Shown: positions 23,798 to 36,800 of the stretch, one piece after another
Numbering within the stretch: the stretch's first letter is position 1
Layout: each line of letters starts with the position of its first letter
Assembly: GCA_031216445.1 (NCBI GenBank)
Contig: CM062211.1
Location: 3,608,001-3,672,000 of the forward strand
Reading direction: 5' to 3'
DNA length: 64,000 nucleotides
Origin: Lateolabrax maculatus
Taxonomy: Eukaryota > Chordata > Actinopteri > Acropomatiformes > Lateolabracidae
Made by a program: the position numbers and the translations under genes
The notes under the pieces: generated by a model
What the model was told of the DNA's origin: nothing
The model's database searches: none
Seen by the model: the letters and a program-made list of their open reading frames with translations, nothing else

Positions 23798-26700
23798 AGT
23801 GACAAATTATGAGAAATGATGCTGTCCTTTGCTCTGATTGATCAGCTCAGGTCAAATGTTTGAGTGTCTCATTCGTCATTTCTAGTGGCAGGTGAGGATG
23901 GTCATTTGTCCCGTGTCTTATCTCGATCCCTGACGGCCCTCTGCCAAATCTGCCAGCAGCCGTTTGGCTTCAAAATGTCTGATTTACTCTGTGAGCGTGT
24001 GTTTGCATGGGAGGATGACTGAAATGACTTCCATTCAGCAGCTCAGCAGAGATGAGATGAAAAGACAGCATTTTTCTATGGCTGAAGTTCTTCTGAAAGC
24101 TCCAAGGCCAATTCTTTGTGCTGTGAGAGAAAAATCTCGGCATCTTCAACTAAAGGTTAAAAACTCAAATTCAATATGTCACGGTCTCCATGGACGCGAG
24201 ATAAAGGCTTTTTTTTCTTATTAAAGGCATACAGTCGCTTCACTTTGGCTACAGCATATTTTTCAAGCGTCTTTTCATCCTGGTAGATTGTCAGTTTGAG
24301 TAGAAAAGAACTCAGAAACCTTGCATTTGTTGTTTTGTGAGGAGACTATTTTAATTCTGTTAGAGAAAGCGAAAGAAAAATAATGTGAGTTTTGATCTTA
24401 AATAGTCAAAAGAAACTGGACGTGCTGCCTTAAAGATGTTTCACAATTTATCCAGGCTTCATCAGCTTTGCAGAAACTGTAGAATCGATCAATCATTTCA
24501 TCAGTGTTACCAAAGTCGGACATGAGCCATGTCTCATTCAGAGATGGCCTGAAGTTACATTACTGTTCCCAAAACCACTGACACACTTTCTCCCCTCATC
24601 ACTCCCTTCTCTCAGAGACACAGACAGTCTATGGGGGGTGGGGGGAAGAAAACTAATGTTCTTGGATAAGAAGTATTGTGCTTGACAATTACCAAAATAC
24701 AGATCCTGAATCATTTCGGTGCATGTTATTTATTACCATAAAATGAGTGAAGAATGTAGGCAGACTGTTGTCGGGGTGTATACCTCTCCCTCTCAGGTGA
24801 TTGGATACATATTTAAATGCTTGGTCCATTATGCTATTCTAAAATAATACAGACAAATATGTAAAGATACGATACACTGTGATTCAAAGCTGTTTTTTAT
24901 AGAATTTGATTCAGCCATGATTAGGATTTGACATTTTTACCTTCTTTATCAATTATTTTTCTCAATTTGTATTTCAAATACTGAATCAGAAATACCACAG
25001 AAGATTGTCTGAACACCAGTCAACACGGGCTGCGATACACAAGATAACCTTTTGGGCAGTCTCTGAGAAGAGTGACTTTAAATGCCGCTGACTTGGTATT
25101 GTTTACCCCAGTTCCTGGATCAGTGTTCTGAAATCGGTATTTTCAGTAACGCACAGTGTGGACTCATGTCCCTGTAAGTGACACAGCACATGGCTTTGGT
25201 AAGCAGTGCAGTCAGAGGCCAGGTGGAAGTAGCGTTAGCATTTAAAGCTCTGATCGTGTCGAGTGCTCCTCTCTGTGAGTTTTTGACCCCTAGTAGCGCT
25301 AAGGAGCAGTTTGTTTATGAGTGTTTTTCTGCTTTATTTGTCCTAGCTGATGGTCTCACACTATGTTTCTTACAGGTGTCTATGATGGTATATTTGGTGA
25401 CCACAACTACTACACTACATTATGACTTTAGGACTTTAAAGTTTAGGACTTTGACTTGACTTGGGACTTCACTTCGCCAACACTTGAAATTTCCTTGGCT
25501 TCACTCCACCTCTGTATAAATGTATCATGTTTCAAAAACTACGGCTTGGTTAATATATTCAAAACTCTCAAGCTGTTCTCATAAATACATGCAGGGCAGA
25601 TCTGAAACAGCCTCCAACAAGAATCCTGCACTCCAGCCAAAATGTTTCCAAATGTTTCCAGAGTCTGATTTCTTTCTTTTTTTTTAACTTAATTTCCTTC
25701 ATTAATTTTTCATTTGCTCTCAAAAGATACAATCTTTGCAGCATTTAGAGTGAAATGGCCCCAGCGGTTGGCAGCAACAGAGTCATCACTGTGTACAGAG
25801 AGGTTGGTTTCTCTGCTTTCAAGATGCCACCATTTTAGCACTGCGATTCACCTCTGTGCCTGTTGCCAGGCAACTCCTGACACTTTGGGGATGCGGAGTC
25901 ACTGCGGGAGCAGCCGTGGTATTGCATGTTGTGTTAAGTTTGCAGACGACTTAAAGTCGTCCGCACACACTAAAGCGTGCTCAGCCTATCGAAATCTACA
26001 ACTCCCATCGGGTGTATTTCCCTGAAAACAAGTGGAGCTGAAGCTGCTTGAACATGGACAGTAGAGATATAAACAGAAACATAAACACAATAGAAACATA
26101 AAAATGTTTTTAGTCCTCTTTTTGGGAGCAACTTCAGTGACATAAACAAACTATTCATCCACTTCTTTTTCATTATACACATTAAGTTGAATTTTTTTTT
26201 TTTACAGAGTTGGGTTCTGATAGCTGGTTCTGTTTTGGATCCAGGTCCATGTTGGTAAAATACCAACATTCACTAATCTCTTTATAGCTCTCATCACTCT
26301 TTATTTTAATCAGCAAAGAGCAACACAACTCTCCAATCACATGTCTACAGAGAGTCCTCTCTACCGTATTAATTGAAATTCAGGATACTTTTATTCATAT
26401 AATATCAATCATTTAAGCTTATCATCTTAAAAGTGTTAATAAAGTGTAGACTACATCTGGACATCTACCATTGGTCATATCATACACTGTTTATCTAATT
26501 TTCATGTTTTAGGTGAAGTTTATGAACGTTTATCAGGCATCCTCCAAAACTGACTTCTTCTCGGCCAGTAAACGTTGCCTATGAATCTAAATTAAAATGT
26601 TGAGGTTTAGTGTTTTATTTTTTATTTAGTTAATATAAGATGTTGAAAGGCGAATGTAAACAGATTTAGTCTATAAGTGAATCTAATATGGGAGTCAGTT

Positions 26701-28149
26701 TTTAAACCCAAACACTTTTTATCTCTTCTCCATGGTTCTGTGTTTGTCTCTCCACCTGCACTATAGGAGTGTTGTTTCCCGCTCTGGAACCACTTGTTGG
26801 CCCGGCGCAGCTTCACTCTGTAAAACACGGCTGCCTACAATCTGCGTGCGTAGCCGGTGTATTTACCCTCTCTGGCAGCTTGATGGATGTAGCGCGGGCC
26901 TGCTGCCGCTGTCTGCTTGAGAATTCTGCCGGAAAGGATGGACATGCTCCCCGTGCAGCGTGCTGGAGGTGGAGGGGGGATTGGTGTGTGTACTACATTT
27001 CTGTCTGTCTGTCTGTTTTATCTTCGTTCAGACAACTCTGCAAAAGTTTAGTATAAAAATGCACCTGTTTACTCAAAATACTGGGTCTACAATAGATGAA
27101 AGGGCCATGTAAAAAAAATCAGTCGGAACTGCAGATTGACAATGTCTGTTGTCAGTAAATGAACAGCAGTGTTAAACATGTTGTTGGGATTTTATTTGTT
27201 TTGTTCCCAAACTTTTTAAATGTAAGAGCCAGATTATTTTTGTTCAGTTATTGCTGATATTTGAAGGCAAAATGTTACATATGTCCTTTTCTCATTGAAT
27301 TCCACGCAATCAGACTTTTTGCAACCAGTGGAGCGGTTGTGTTTTGGGGGAGTGGTTTTGGAGGCAGGCCTGAAAGGAGGGTGGGATTCATTCATACTTT
27401 CAAAATCTAGTTTACCTTTGCTGATTTCTCCAAAATTACCAAGCCCAGCTTTAAAGTTCCAACATGATACGATTCTACGAGGAGAGAAAGGAGCAAAATC
27501 CACCTCACATTTTCTCCCCTCAAACTTCACAGAATGAATTAGTAATGTTAACAGGGAGGTCACTGTCTCAATCCTAGTAATCACAAAGACCCTTTGAAAT
27601 TGTTGACAATGTGTGTGTGTGGGGAGTATCAATGTAGAGGGTAAGAATCAGCACGATACAGTGCCACAACACTGAACTTGTCAGAGTGAATCCACTACAT
27701 ATAATAAGGATTAAGTCACTTTTCGTTCAATCAGAACCAGACAGAAATACAACTAAAAAGGTCTTAGCCCCTTAGGAACACCTTTGTTAAAAGAGGTCAA
27801 GTCAAATCTGACAGATTGAATTGAGGATTTATCTGTGCAAACAAGGCCTGTTTAACCCTGAGGGCAGCTAGGAAAAATGCCGGACTCACTGTGGCAGCCA
27901 AGCATGCAGAGCAGAAATGATCAGTGCTAATACTAAATGATTTTGTTGAGAACATTCTTCAACAAAGTGAAAATGAGGTCAAGGGTCAGGATCCATTCTA
28001 TGAGAGATGCTTCCTGCTGAAATTGAGCTGAAAAGTCTCCTACTCCCTGTCCAGCTGTTGTAGGTGCCATTTCCCTCACTCTTTCTCTTTCACATGTCAC
28101 CAGGGATAAGGGAATATTTACTCAGTTCATAGAAGCTTTACGGTTACAG
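23798..28149. other. Intergenic, no gene seen
   Basis: No supported gene. A perfect X-box-like palindrome GTTGCCAGGCAAC lies at 25862-25874. Open frames up to about 132 codons (27234-27632, minus) have no recognisable similarity and begin at non-ATG codons. Confidence 0.65.
25862..25874. promoter_or_regulatory. X-box-like site GTTGCCAGGCAAC
   Basis: Perfect palindrome matching the RFX X-box consensus, in otherwise unremarkable DNA. Confidence 0.3.
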
Positions 28150-28440
28150 ATTATGCCACAGGTGGTGGCTGGAAAATTGAGGGTGAATCAAGAGCTTTAC
28201 CTTCAGGCTCAGCTCCCCTTTCAATAAGGCAGTCCGGTACGCCTGTGTTTCTGTTGACACCACACCAGCTCACCTGTTGATCTTGCGCTCCATCCCACCA
28301 TCGCTTGTGATCAAGACCCCAAGATACACAAACTCCTTCACTTGGGACCGCGACTCTCACCCAACCTGGAGGGAGCACTCCCAATGTTTTCCGTAATACC
28401 GTAGCCTCAGGCTTAGAGGTGCCGACTCTTTTCCAAAAAC
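28150..28440 (-). mobile_element. Non-LTR retrotransposon fragment, 3' part of reverse transcriptase
   Basis: On the minus strand one frame reads ECSLQVG, stop, ESRSQVKEFVYLGVLITSDG and then GMERKINR. A shift gives TALLKGELSLKVKLLIH. This is the conserved ...VEEFKYLGVLFTSDGRMER.ID.R..... KRELS.KAKL.IY block found downstream of the catalytic motif in a common fish LINE family. Stops and frame changes show it is inactive. Only about 290 bp remain, and neither end of the element is present. Confidence 0.75.
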
Positions 28441-28859
28441 TAGCAACTGAAAAACGAGTGTGTATTTTTTGTGGTGAGAGCACATTCATGCAGGCTGGAA
28501 TTTGAATGTTCTCCACTACTACTGTATTATGCCACTGATGAGTCACATCCCTCTAACTTCAATTTGGGTGATTGCCATGTTTTCATTTCAACTGTTACGT
28601 TCTCCTCTTGCAAAGCTGATGACCTCTACACTCAAGCAGCCCTCTCAGCCCCTCTCTGGCTAAACTGAAAAACACACAGTGGTGTTTCCCTTCGCGCCTT
28701 AAAAGCTGACATTTTGGAGATAGGAGCTTTCCCCGACACGACACCGGCAGGATGTGATGCATGCCGAGACATTTCTGAGTTACATTCCTACCACTATCAT
28801 CCCACTCACACCCAGACAAACGCTTTCAGCTTTGAGCGTGATGCCAGAGATACTCAGCA

Positions 28860-28980
28860 CTCAGACGCTGGTAATCAAATGATGCTAATTAAGCAAAGAG
28901 GCCTGCTGCGCCTCAGGACTCGCATCGGCCCGCTTTAGCTGATAACACAGCCGATCACTTCATGGCACTTTGAGCAGGCA
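28860..28980. promoter_or_regulatory. Candidate conserved non-coding element
   Basis: Contains GGTAATCAAATGATGCTAAT directly followed by TAAGCAAAGAGG, with homeodomain-like TAATCAAATGATG and CTAATTAAG spacing, and TTTAGCTGATAACAC. Enhancer-like composition only. Confidence 0.25.
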
Positions 28981-31900
28981 GAGACAATGCAGCCACGAGA
29001 AGAACAAGAAATGGGGTGACCAGTAACAAAGACCATGGATCAATTTATCTGATATTTATTTCCTATTCTCTTTTTCACATTTTTAATAAAGCACAAAGGT
29101 TAAGACTTTAGAATGATTATATTACATTTCTGTCATGTTATTGGTAATTTGTTCAGGTAAATTAACTAAATTTGAAACTCAAGTTAAACCAGATGAAGCC
29201 AAGAATTATCTGTTTGAGAGATCTCATTACTCCCGCTGCCACTGTGGTTCAGCTGATTATCATCCAGAAAGGACAAACGCTCTGACAGCCGCACTAAGAG
29301 GGAACACAACAGGCAGGAAGTACACTGTGCTCTATGTGTCCAACTTACCCCGAAGAGCACTGTGTATCTACATTGCTATCGGCCACATTTGCTTGGTATT
29401 TCTTTAATGAAACCTTCAATGTGTTTTTACTGCTGTAGTGGTCACTTCCAAAAAGATGAGTCTTAGATCTACAGGCAGCTTCTACTGGCTATCCCAAAGG
29501 ATCAGTCAATAACAAAATATTTTCAACAAGAAGTGATTGGACCATAACCAATGTTCTCTTAAAGGGATTTGCTTTCTTGCCAAGAGTTAGATGAGAAAAT
29601 AGCCAGATTAAACAAACAATGCATAACATGTTAATTTGTGAGCTTTAGAGGTGCTGGTGGGCGGATTTTGTTACTCTGACAGAGTCAGGCAAATACCAGA
29701 CAAATATGCGAGTGGCATCATTAAACTTATTTCCCAACATGTCAAACTATTCCTATAAGACTGAAAATCTAAGGCATGATTTCCTTGAGATCCTTTTATC
29801 TGTCTATGAATTATTCCCTTACAACACAGATAGAAATGCACTTTGCATTACAAATAGATTCAAATCTGATCGTTGAAACGAGTAAAGCTTGATTTATAGT
29901 TGTGTATTAATGTGTTCAACGTAGCTACGGAACCCAGAAGTGCCATATAACGTTTAGAACTTTTCCTGAACAGCAGCGAGTGTGGCCACAAGTGGCAATT
30001 ACTTGATAATGGCATATTGAATTTCCCTTAATTTCCCCAAATTCTTTAGATTCAGTTGCATTAAGGACATTATCATTAGGGGAACTTACTGAGAGAGAGT
30101 GCAAGGGGACAACGAGCAGGAAACAACAAACATTTTATTTTTGTGGTTAAATCATTGAAATGTTTATCTGGGATATACTAAAATCTAATTCAACAGAAGC
30201 ACAAGAAAACAACAGTCCTGAAGTCAGCAAACTGATTCAGTTTGTTAACATTAGCCACCATAAACCTTTCATCACACCAGACCAAGTAAGGCTGTAGCTG
30301 CAAAACCCCTGAGTGCACTGAAATGAACAAGGATGCATTTTCTCTCTTGATTTCAACCTTCCTTACCTTGCTTTTAATTAAGTGCAATTTTGTATATATA
30401 TGGTATGTATATTTTTTGCCATATGTAAAGTGAAATTTATAAATTGTCACTGCCTTTTGACATTATCAATGTTATGTTGTTATGGCTCTTGTGACCAGAT
30501 AGCCGCCAACTAAAGAAAAATCAAACTATAAATACAGGTGAAATTACTAGGGCAATGTAGGCTGTGTGTGAGTCATCCTGCACGCTCTGTAGGTACAGAG
30601 CAGAGGGTGCTGTCTAAAACACCTCTAGCCCTTCAGAGAAACCCATGTGACGAATCCAGTAAGAGCTTTGAAGCTGAAAAACATCAACAGCAAAAATGTT
30701 AACCGGATTACCGTCGTCCGACAATCGTGAGATGTGTAAGACTGCAGGTGTTAGACCTGGCATCTGCTTTAGCCACACATATGTGGTCTTTGTGTAGCTG
30801 AATACACACAGCGAGGGACTGATGCTGCCGGGGTCAGGGGTTCAGTTTCCACCAGAGACGCCAATGCTGTGATGGACACTGGAGGAAAGCCGACAGAGGG
30901 CACTCGGCCGTGGGCAGGGGCCACGGCGCCCTCCCGCCCTCCCTCTGGTTCTCTGGCGGAGGAGCAGAGCCTGCAGCGGGGCTTGCTGAAGAGAGACTGT
31001 AGTCATGTAGTGGCCCTCCCACACCGCCGCACAGCCCTGCGCCAAACGTTGCAACACCCGATTTGGTCTGAATGCAGCCGTAGGCAGAAAAAACTGTGTG
31101 ATGTGCCGTCCGCTATGTTTTCATTGAGGCAAAACAAACCAGTGATGCATGCTGCACCTGTGTCCGGGAGACTGTTGCTAACATTGGTTGATGCTGGACA
31201 GTATTTACTGTTAGTTTAAAGCGTGGTAATCAAACATGGTTTTAATGATAATTACAATTTTTAACGATTATACTAACCTTTTTGAATTTTAGTGTTTAGT
31301 GTTTGGTGTTTGGTGTATATCAAGTGTAATATGCGGCTGTTTAGTACCACCTGCAGGGTTTTCTTGAATGCTTCCAGTAACATCAGAAGAAACTATTACA
31401 TTTTGATAAAATGTTATATTAGGATTATTAAGCCTCAGGACACATAAGTAGTGGAGCTACATCACACAACAAAGGCAACATATTTATTGAAGATAGTGAC
31501 TTTTTTAAAGCTTCATCAAGTACCTACATTGAAGCATCAGAATCTGTGCTAATCAGCTTAGGAGCCGATTGATTGACCAATGGCATCATATGATCACTTT
31601 ACAGTAACTGATCAGAGCTGCACATCACAATGCTGTAAAAATATGTTTTGAGAAGTTGAGGCAATCAGGTGCTGATACGTTAGAATAAAAACGAATTACT
31701 GCACTGCAAGTCAGGAACCTGGTCGAAGTTAGTTTCATAATCACCAGTTGGACACGTTTTAGCTGACAGAGTCTGGATCAAGTAGAAGTTAGTTTATGGG
31801 ATGCATTGATCACCTCTGCTAATCAGTGTCATTAGTTTTAGGTGTGTCTTGTCATGACCTCAAATGTGGGACAGGAGGAAATTCTACGATTATGATTTGA

Positions 31901-32369
31901 TGGGTACTGTACCAAATTTAATGGAAATCCATCTTATAATATAGGATCTAAGTATCAGACAGAAAGAGCAACAGACATTGCCAGTTTTGATTAAAAAAAG
32001 CAGGCCAGGGATGTTTTTGTTGTGTTTTGTGGTTGTGGGTAGGCCTATGAAATTATTTTCTTGTTTCTTAATGATTTATTTAAAGAAATGTGTGTTTCTT
32101 GTAGCTAACATCTATTCCACTGAGCAGCACGTTTCAATTGAAAGTAATTTTTCCTCCTGCCCACTTGGTTCTAATGTCAAGTGCAGAATACAAAAACTTT
32201 GCTGTTAGGCCTGTGTATTTTTCTTCCTTAATTAAACCAAACTTAGAGGTATCTTAATTAACTTTGGTTACACAAAAGAACGTTTTCTCTAGTTTGAGGC
32301 TAATGTGGGTTTGAGGGTGGCAACCCCGTCTGACTGTTCTTTGAAGTAAGCCAGAATATAAGGTCATGC

Positions 32370-32600
32370 TCAACGAATGTCACCTGCTGATAACGAGACA
32401 GGTGATATTCCTTTTGTTAAGCAGGACCCTGGAGGTCCCTCGTGCTTAACTACATGTGGATTAATAAACTGATAAGCTTAATGAATCCTGTCTATCGGAG
32501 CAGGTGAAAAGGGGCTAATGAAGTAATTACCTTGCCTGATCTGTCCGTTTGAGGGCAAGCCAGTCCTAATCCAGACGATAAAACAAGGGATAAAACCCAC
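32370..32600. promoter_or_regulatory. Candidate conserved non-coding element
   Basis: A balanced-composition block with GATTAATAAACTGATAAG, GGGCTAATGAAGTAATTACC and repeated AGGTGA/CACCTG sites, between AT-rich flanks. It looks constrained, but no comparison is possible here. Confidence 0.3.
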
Positions 32601-32981
32601 TGTGAGGAATGGAAATGAAATATGTCGTTTGTAGAACATTATTCACATGGACACATTGGCTGCATGGCTAAATGAGCAGCTTATGAGGCGCTGACGAGTA
32701 ATTTGACTTTGAAAACAACAAGGGTCAGGTTCTGTTTGCACTGTCCCACTTCAACGCTGTTTCCACGACTTGAGGCAGAGGATACAGATAACCACTGACA
32801 CACACACGTTACACATTTCGATAAAACGTTGACCGATTGGTTCGCCAATATTTATTTGACCTATTTGCGCGTCACTGGTGTTCGTTTTAGATCAATAGCA
32901 AGCCTCTATAGGGGCCGTTAAATTGGGTGGCATGGTTAATTAACTCAAAGTGTCACTCACAGCAAAAGCCCAACCTATGAA

Positions 32982-32997
32982 TGTGTGTGTGTGTGTG
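32982..32997 (+). repeat. (TG)8 microsatellite
   Basis: Short uninterrupted TG run. Confidence 0.85.
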
Positions 32998-33394
32998 GGC
33001 AGTCCCTGTACAATTCAACACTGAATTCATTTTCCTTCAGGAACCATGTCCTTCACTGCCCTTCAGTCTAACTGTAATTGAAACACATGGACGTAGTTCA
33101 GCTGAGCGCTAACACAAGGACTCGAGGGATTATGCGTTTACCTTCACTGGTCGGCTGATATTTGAAAGATGCGAGTGGATGACAGTTTAACACCTTTGAC
33201 ATTAGCCGTAGCTGGTAGCTGGTGGAACTAAGCAGCTGGAGAGGCACTTTAGTCCCTGAACAGAATGAAATCTGCAGTGTCTACATACATTATGCATAAA
33301 AGAGAAATGCACAGCAGTGCATGTAGTCACATGCGCTCAACCCAAAGACATTTAGTACATCATCCTATGCACTCCACCATAAATAATAATTTTT

Positions 33395-33475
33395 TTGTGT
33401 AGCATGAAGGGAATAGAGCTTGCATTTCATTGTGCAACCCTGTGTCGTAGAATGACAAATAAATGACCTTTAAAA
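33395..33475 (+). mobile_element. L2-like LINE 3' tail
   Basis: Reads TAGCATGAAGGGAATAGAGC, then TTGCATTTCATTGTGCAACC and CTGTGTCGTAGAATGAC. It matches 6831-6890 (TAGCATGAAGGGACTACACC, TTTCATTTCATTGTACAACC). Only the tail remains. Confidence 0.65.
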
Positions 33476-36407
33476 TTTTAAATTAGACTTTGTAGCCTGA
33501 AGTTGTTATTCCTATGTAAAGCTGTGGCTTATGTTCACACATACCAATCTGCATGTGCATCACATCTGTCTCTTATTCAGAGCTATCAAGACTGACAACA
33601 ATAACGGTATATGACACTGCCATCAAAATTTAAACAACTAAGTATTTATCATCCTCTGAGACGGGATTTTCAACCAGATGTTACATTGCTACACCACAAG
33701 AAAAGAAGACATGGCTTATATTGTAAGTACAATGAATTTTTATATTAGCAGACAAAAAATTAATTATATGAAATATTTACCATAAATACTTGAGAACATT
33801 AACTTCAGATAAAAGACCTGCTATGATGTAGCAGCATCATTACAGTTCTAAATTAATATTCATAGCAGGAAGGTTTCACTTCTACTTGTTGGAGCTGTGA
33901 AGTAACATTTATTCCAAAGTTGACAATGACAGTGCAACTCTAAATTTCATAATAAAGAATGTATTTTCCTGAAATATGGATCAACAATATGTATTTTGGC
34001 AGGTGACCATGGAATTCACTAGAATACACTGTGATGGAAAATAATGCAATCTATAGAAGTTAAAAATGATGACAATGAAGTAAAACATTTTTAGAACTCA
34101 GAGGAATGAAGGCCAAAAATGATAAAAAATAAAAATACTTTAATTTTTGATAAAGTGTGTTGTCAACATCTGTTGTCAAAAATATTTTATTCTGAAAATC
34201 TCAGATAAATGCAGAAGAAGCCTTTTAATTTTAGTAACAAAAAAGTGCAAGAAACTGTAGAATACATCATACCTGAGAAAGCCAGATATGGATAGAACTC
34301 TTTCTCATTATTCACTATCTCCTAACTTTTTTTTATTTCAAAACTTGTTTAACAGCTCCGCTTGCCAGCGGAGGACCAAACGAGCTGTGGAGCATCATTA
34401 GGCATGCAAACTGCCTCACACCCACTTACCTGATGGAGTGTCCCTCTAACTGCGGACGAATCTTATGTATGGCGGGCGAAACATCGTTGCGTTGGAATGA
34501 ACGGCAGCTGTGGAGGCTGATAAACTGACAGATTGATTACTCTTCGGTGATAATGTAACTAAAAGTACTTGATTCTCAGCTGTGTTAACAGCCCATGTCG
34601 ACAGGGTGGAGTGGACGGGATTAAACTCTGGATATGGATATGTTTTACTGCACAGTACAGTACAGACTGACATGGAAATTAGAAGTGTTAAACTTTAACT
34701 CAAAATTTTATTTCACTAAATGGGAAATCTCAGTGTATGTAGGACATGATAGGGGTCATTATATATAGCTGTCAGGAATCATTAAGAAAACTACATTTTA
34801 GTTAGATTAGGTAAAACACATTCAAATTAGACCTTGGAACGACCTGCTGGTTTTTGGAGCAGGGAGATGAATGAATACACATCACAAACAGTAGTGTTGG
34901 CATGCTGGACACCACAGCACCAGCATCAGACCTTTTATGCACAATGCAGCTCTGCATATCAGAGTCTCCAGAATAACTAGTGCAGGTGAATGATGCTGCT
35001 TACTCAAACTGTTACCTGGCAAAGCAGGCAGCAAAATAAAAAGTTTGACTACAAAATGCTTTGTATCTGTTTTAGGCAGGAAAAGCTGCTACCTGACATT
35101 AGTCAGTGTTGTGAAATCACACATTATCTTATCAAAGGGCAGAGCTCTCTCTGGATGACTAATTTAAGTAGTGGGTGGATATCAATTTTTTTAATGAAAT
35201 TTTCCATCCTCTTGTTCCTGCAAAGTCCAGTTTTGTGTAATATTAGGGCCTCATCATACTAAGTAAACACAGATTAAATTGCCCGACGATGAATAACACT
35301 AATTCAGCCAAAGATCTGTAACTTGTGTGAATTTCCCACGTGATGATCTGAATGACATACCTGCTCTCACTCGCCCTCTTTCCTCTAACACCTAAGTGCA
35401 GCTGGTAGGTGCTCATTCTAAAATAGCACAAGCGGTAATTACATAATGTCTTATGAGGGCTGTGGTCACGGGTGACAATGTTTGGAGTGAACATTTTTGA
35501 GTTGTTTTCATTGATATGTTTGTAGCTAAATGTACTGTACATCCTCTATGTTTTAGATGTAGTTTGTTTAATGTTTGTCCAATGGCCCAAGCTTAACTAA
35601 AATGACAGAATCAAAGAAAAGTGACTAAAGTGAGTAGCATCTTAAAGCATAAGTCAGGTTTATTACAATTTGGGTATAATTTCAGAATTTTTCCTATCAG
35701 TAATAACAACTTTGAACTCACCAAATTAATTGGTGAAATCTGGCAACACTAAAACTTTGTTATTTCATTCACTGATCATTTTTAAAATTTCCAGAAAATG
35801 TATTCTATTGTGATATATTGACATTTAAAATGACATATTCTGTGAAAGAAGATATTTTCCTCATTCCCCAACCCTAACCGCAGTGTATGTGGCCGTCATT
35901 GGTATCTGCTCTGTGATGCTAAAAGAGCTCATTAAATATTACATTTAAAGAACACAACATCTTGTTCCGAATATCATGATCTACAACCCCTTGTAAACAG
36001 TTTAATTGAGAACTACCTTATCCAAAAGTACACCTGCTAACTGTTTATCTCCAAGTGAGGGGAACAGGTCTGGAAACAGGCGTTGATTATCATGATTAAC
36101 CTTGTTATAGTATTTGGAAACAAAGATAGCTGTTTTTAAATGTCAGGTTTGGGCATTTTGAACACAACTAAATGCCATTCAGCTCCATTGTAATGTGGTG
36201 AGTTAATGCCAATATGTATAAATCATCTGGATAGACTGACTGCACTTCTGTGTTTTTTGGGTCACCTGTATCTTTAAACCCACACTTCAAATGCACATCT
36301 CTATCTTCATCTTCTCCATTTTTACTTCTCAACATAATCTCCTTTTTCACTTGTTAGCTGGCTAAACACTAATTAGATGTAGCTTGCAAGTTGTTGTTGA
36401 AGTTTGT

Positions 36408-36420
36408 GTTGCATAGCAAC
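36408..36420. promoter_or_regulatory. X-box-like site GTTGCATAGCAAC
   Basis: Palindromic half-sites of the RFX X-box type (GTTGC/GCAAC). It lies at the left edge of a candidate regulatory block. Confidence 0.3.
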
Positions 36421-36800
36421 ACCAGTGATGTAAGGCTCCTCGCAGCCTTTGAGCTCCGGTTCTCTGTCTCTAATGACGCTCCCAGTTTAGCTTTGTGCTC
36501 GAGCAGGAAATACAGCCTCCGATCAGAACACAGGCTTATCGGTAAATGAGACCCTGACTCTAAATTATATCGATGAATTCATTTTTTCATTATCAGGGAA
36601 CAGAACGGCCCACTCCCTCTCCTCTAATGAGGGCGAAAAGGCAGTGCGAGCAGAGGAATAGTTGCTGTGTATATATCACATCAGATAAGAACCCAGCCGC
36701 GCGTCCCTCGCTGTGCTCTGCTCCCCACCAGCGACAATAGATGGCTAAAAGACTGCTAAATTGCCCAGCGATTGCTTTTTCGCTCCTCTGTCCTTTTCCA
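36420..36800. promoter_or_regulatory. Candidate conserved non-coding element
   Basis: GC-balanced block with TCTAATGACGCTCCC, CTAAATTATATCGATGAATT, CATCAGATAAGAACC and GACAATAGATGGC, bounded by AT-rich DNA. Composition suggests a regulatory element. Not provable alone. Confidence 0.28.

Noticed and set aside
27234..27632. 132-codon minus-strand open frame
   Set aside because: No similarity to known proteins, no signal or domain, begins at a non-ATG codon.
30834..31219. Overlapping open frames on both strands in a GC-rich patch
   Set aside because: Composition effect. None of the frames shows a domain or plausible gene structure.
34430..34500. CTGATGGAG...GGACGAATC and later GGCGAAACATCG as another hammerhead-like core
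   Set aside because: Core base changes (CUGAUGG), inconsistent stem lengths and no cleavage site. Weaker than the two reported copies.
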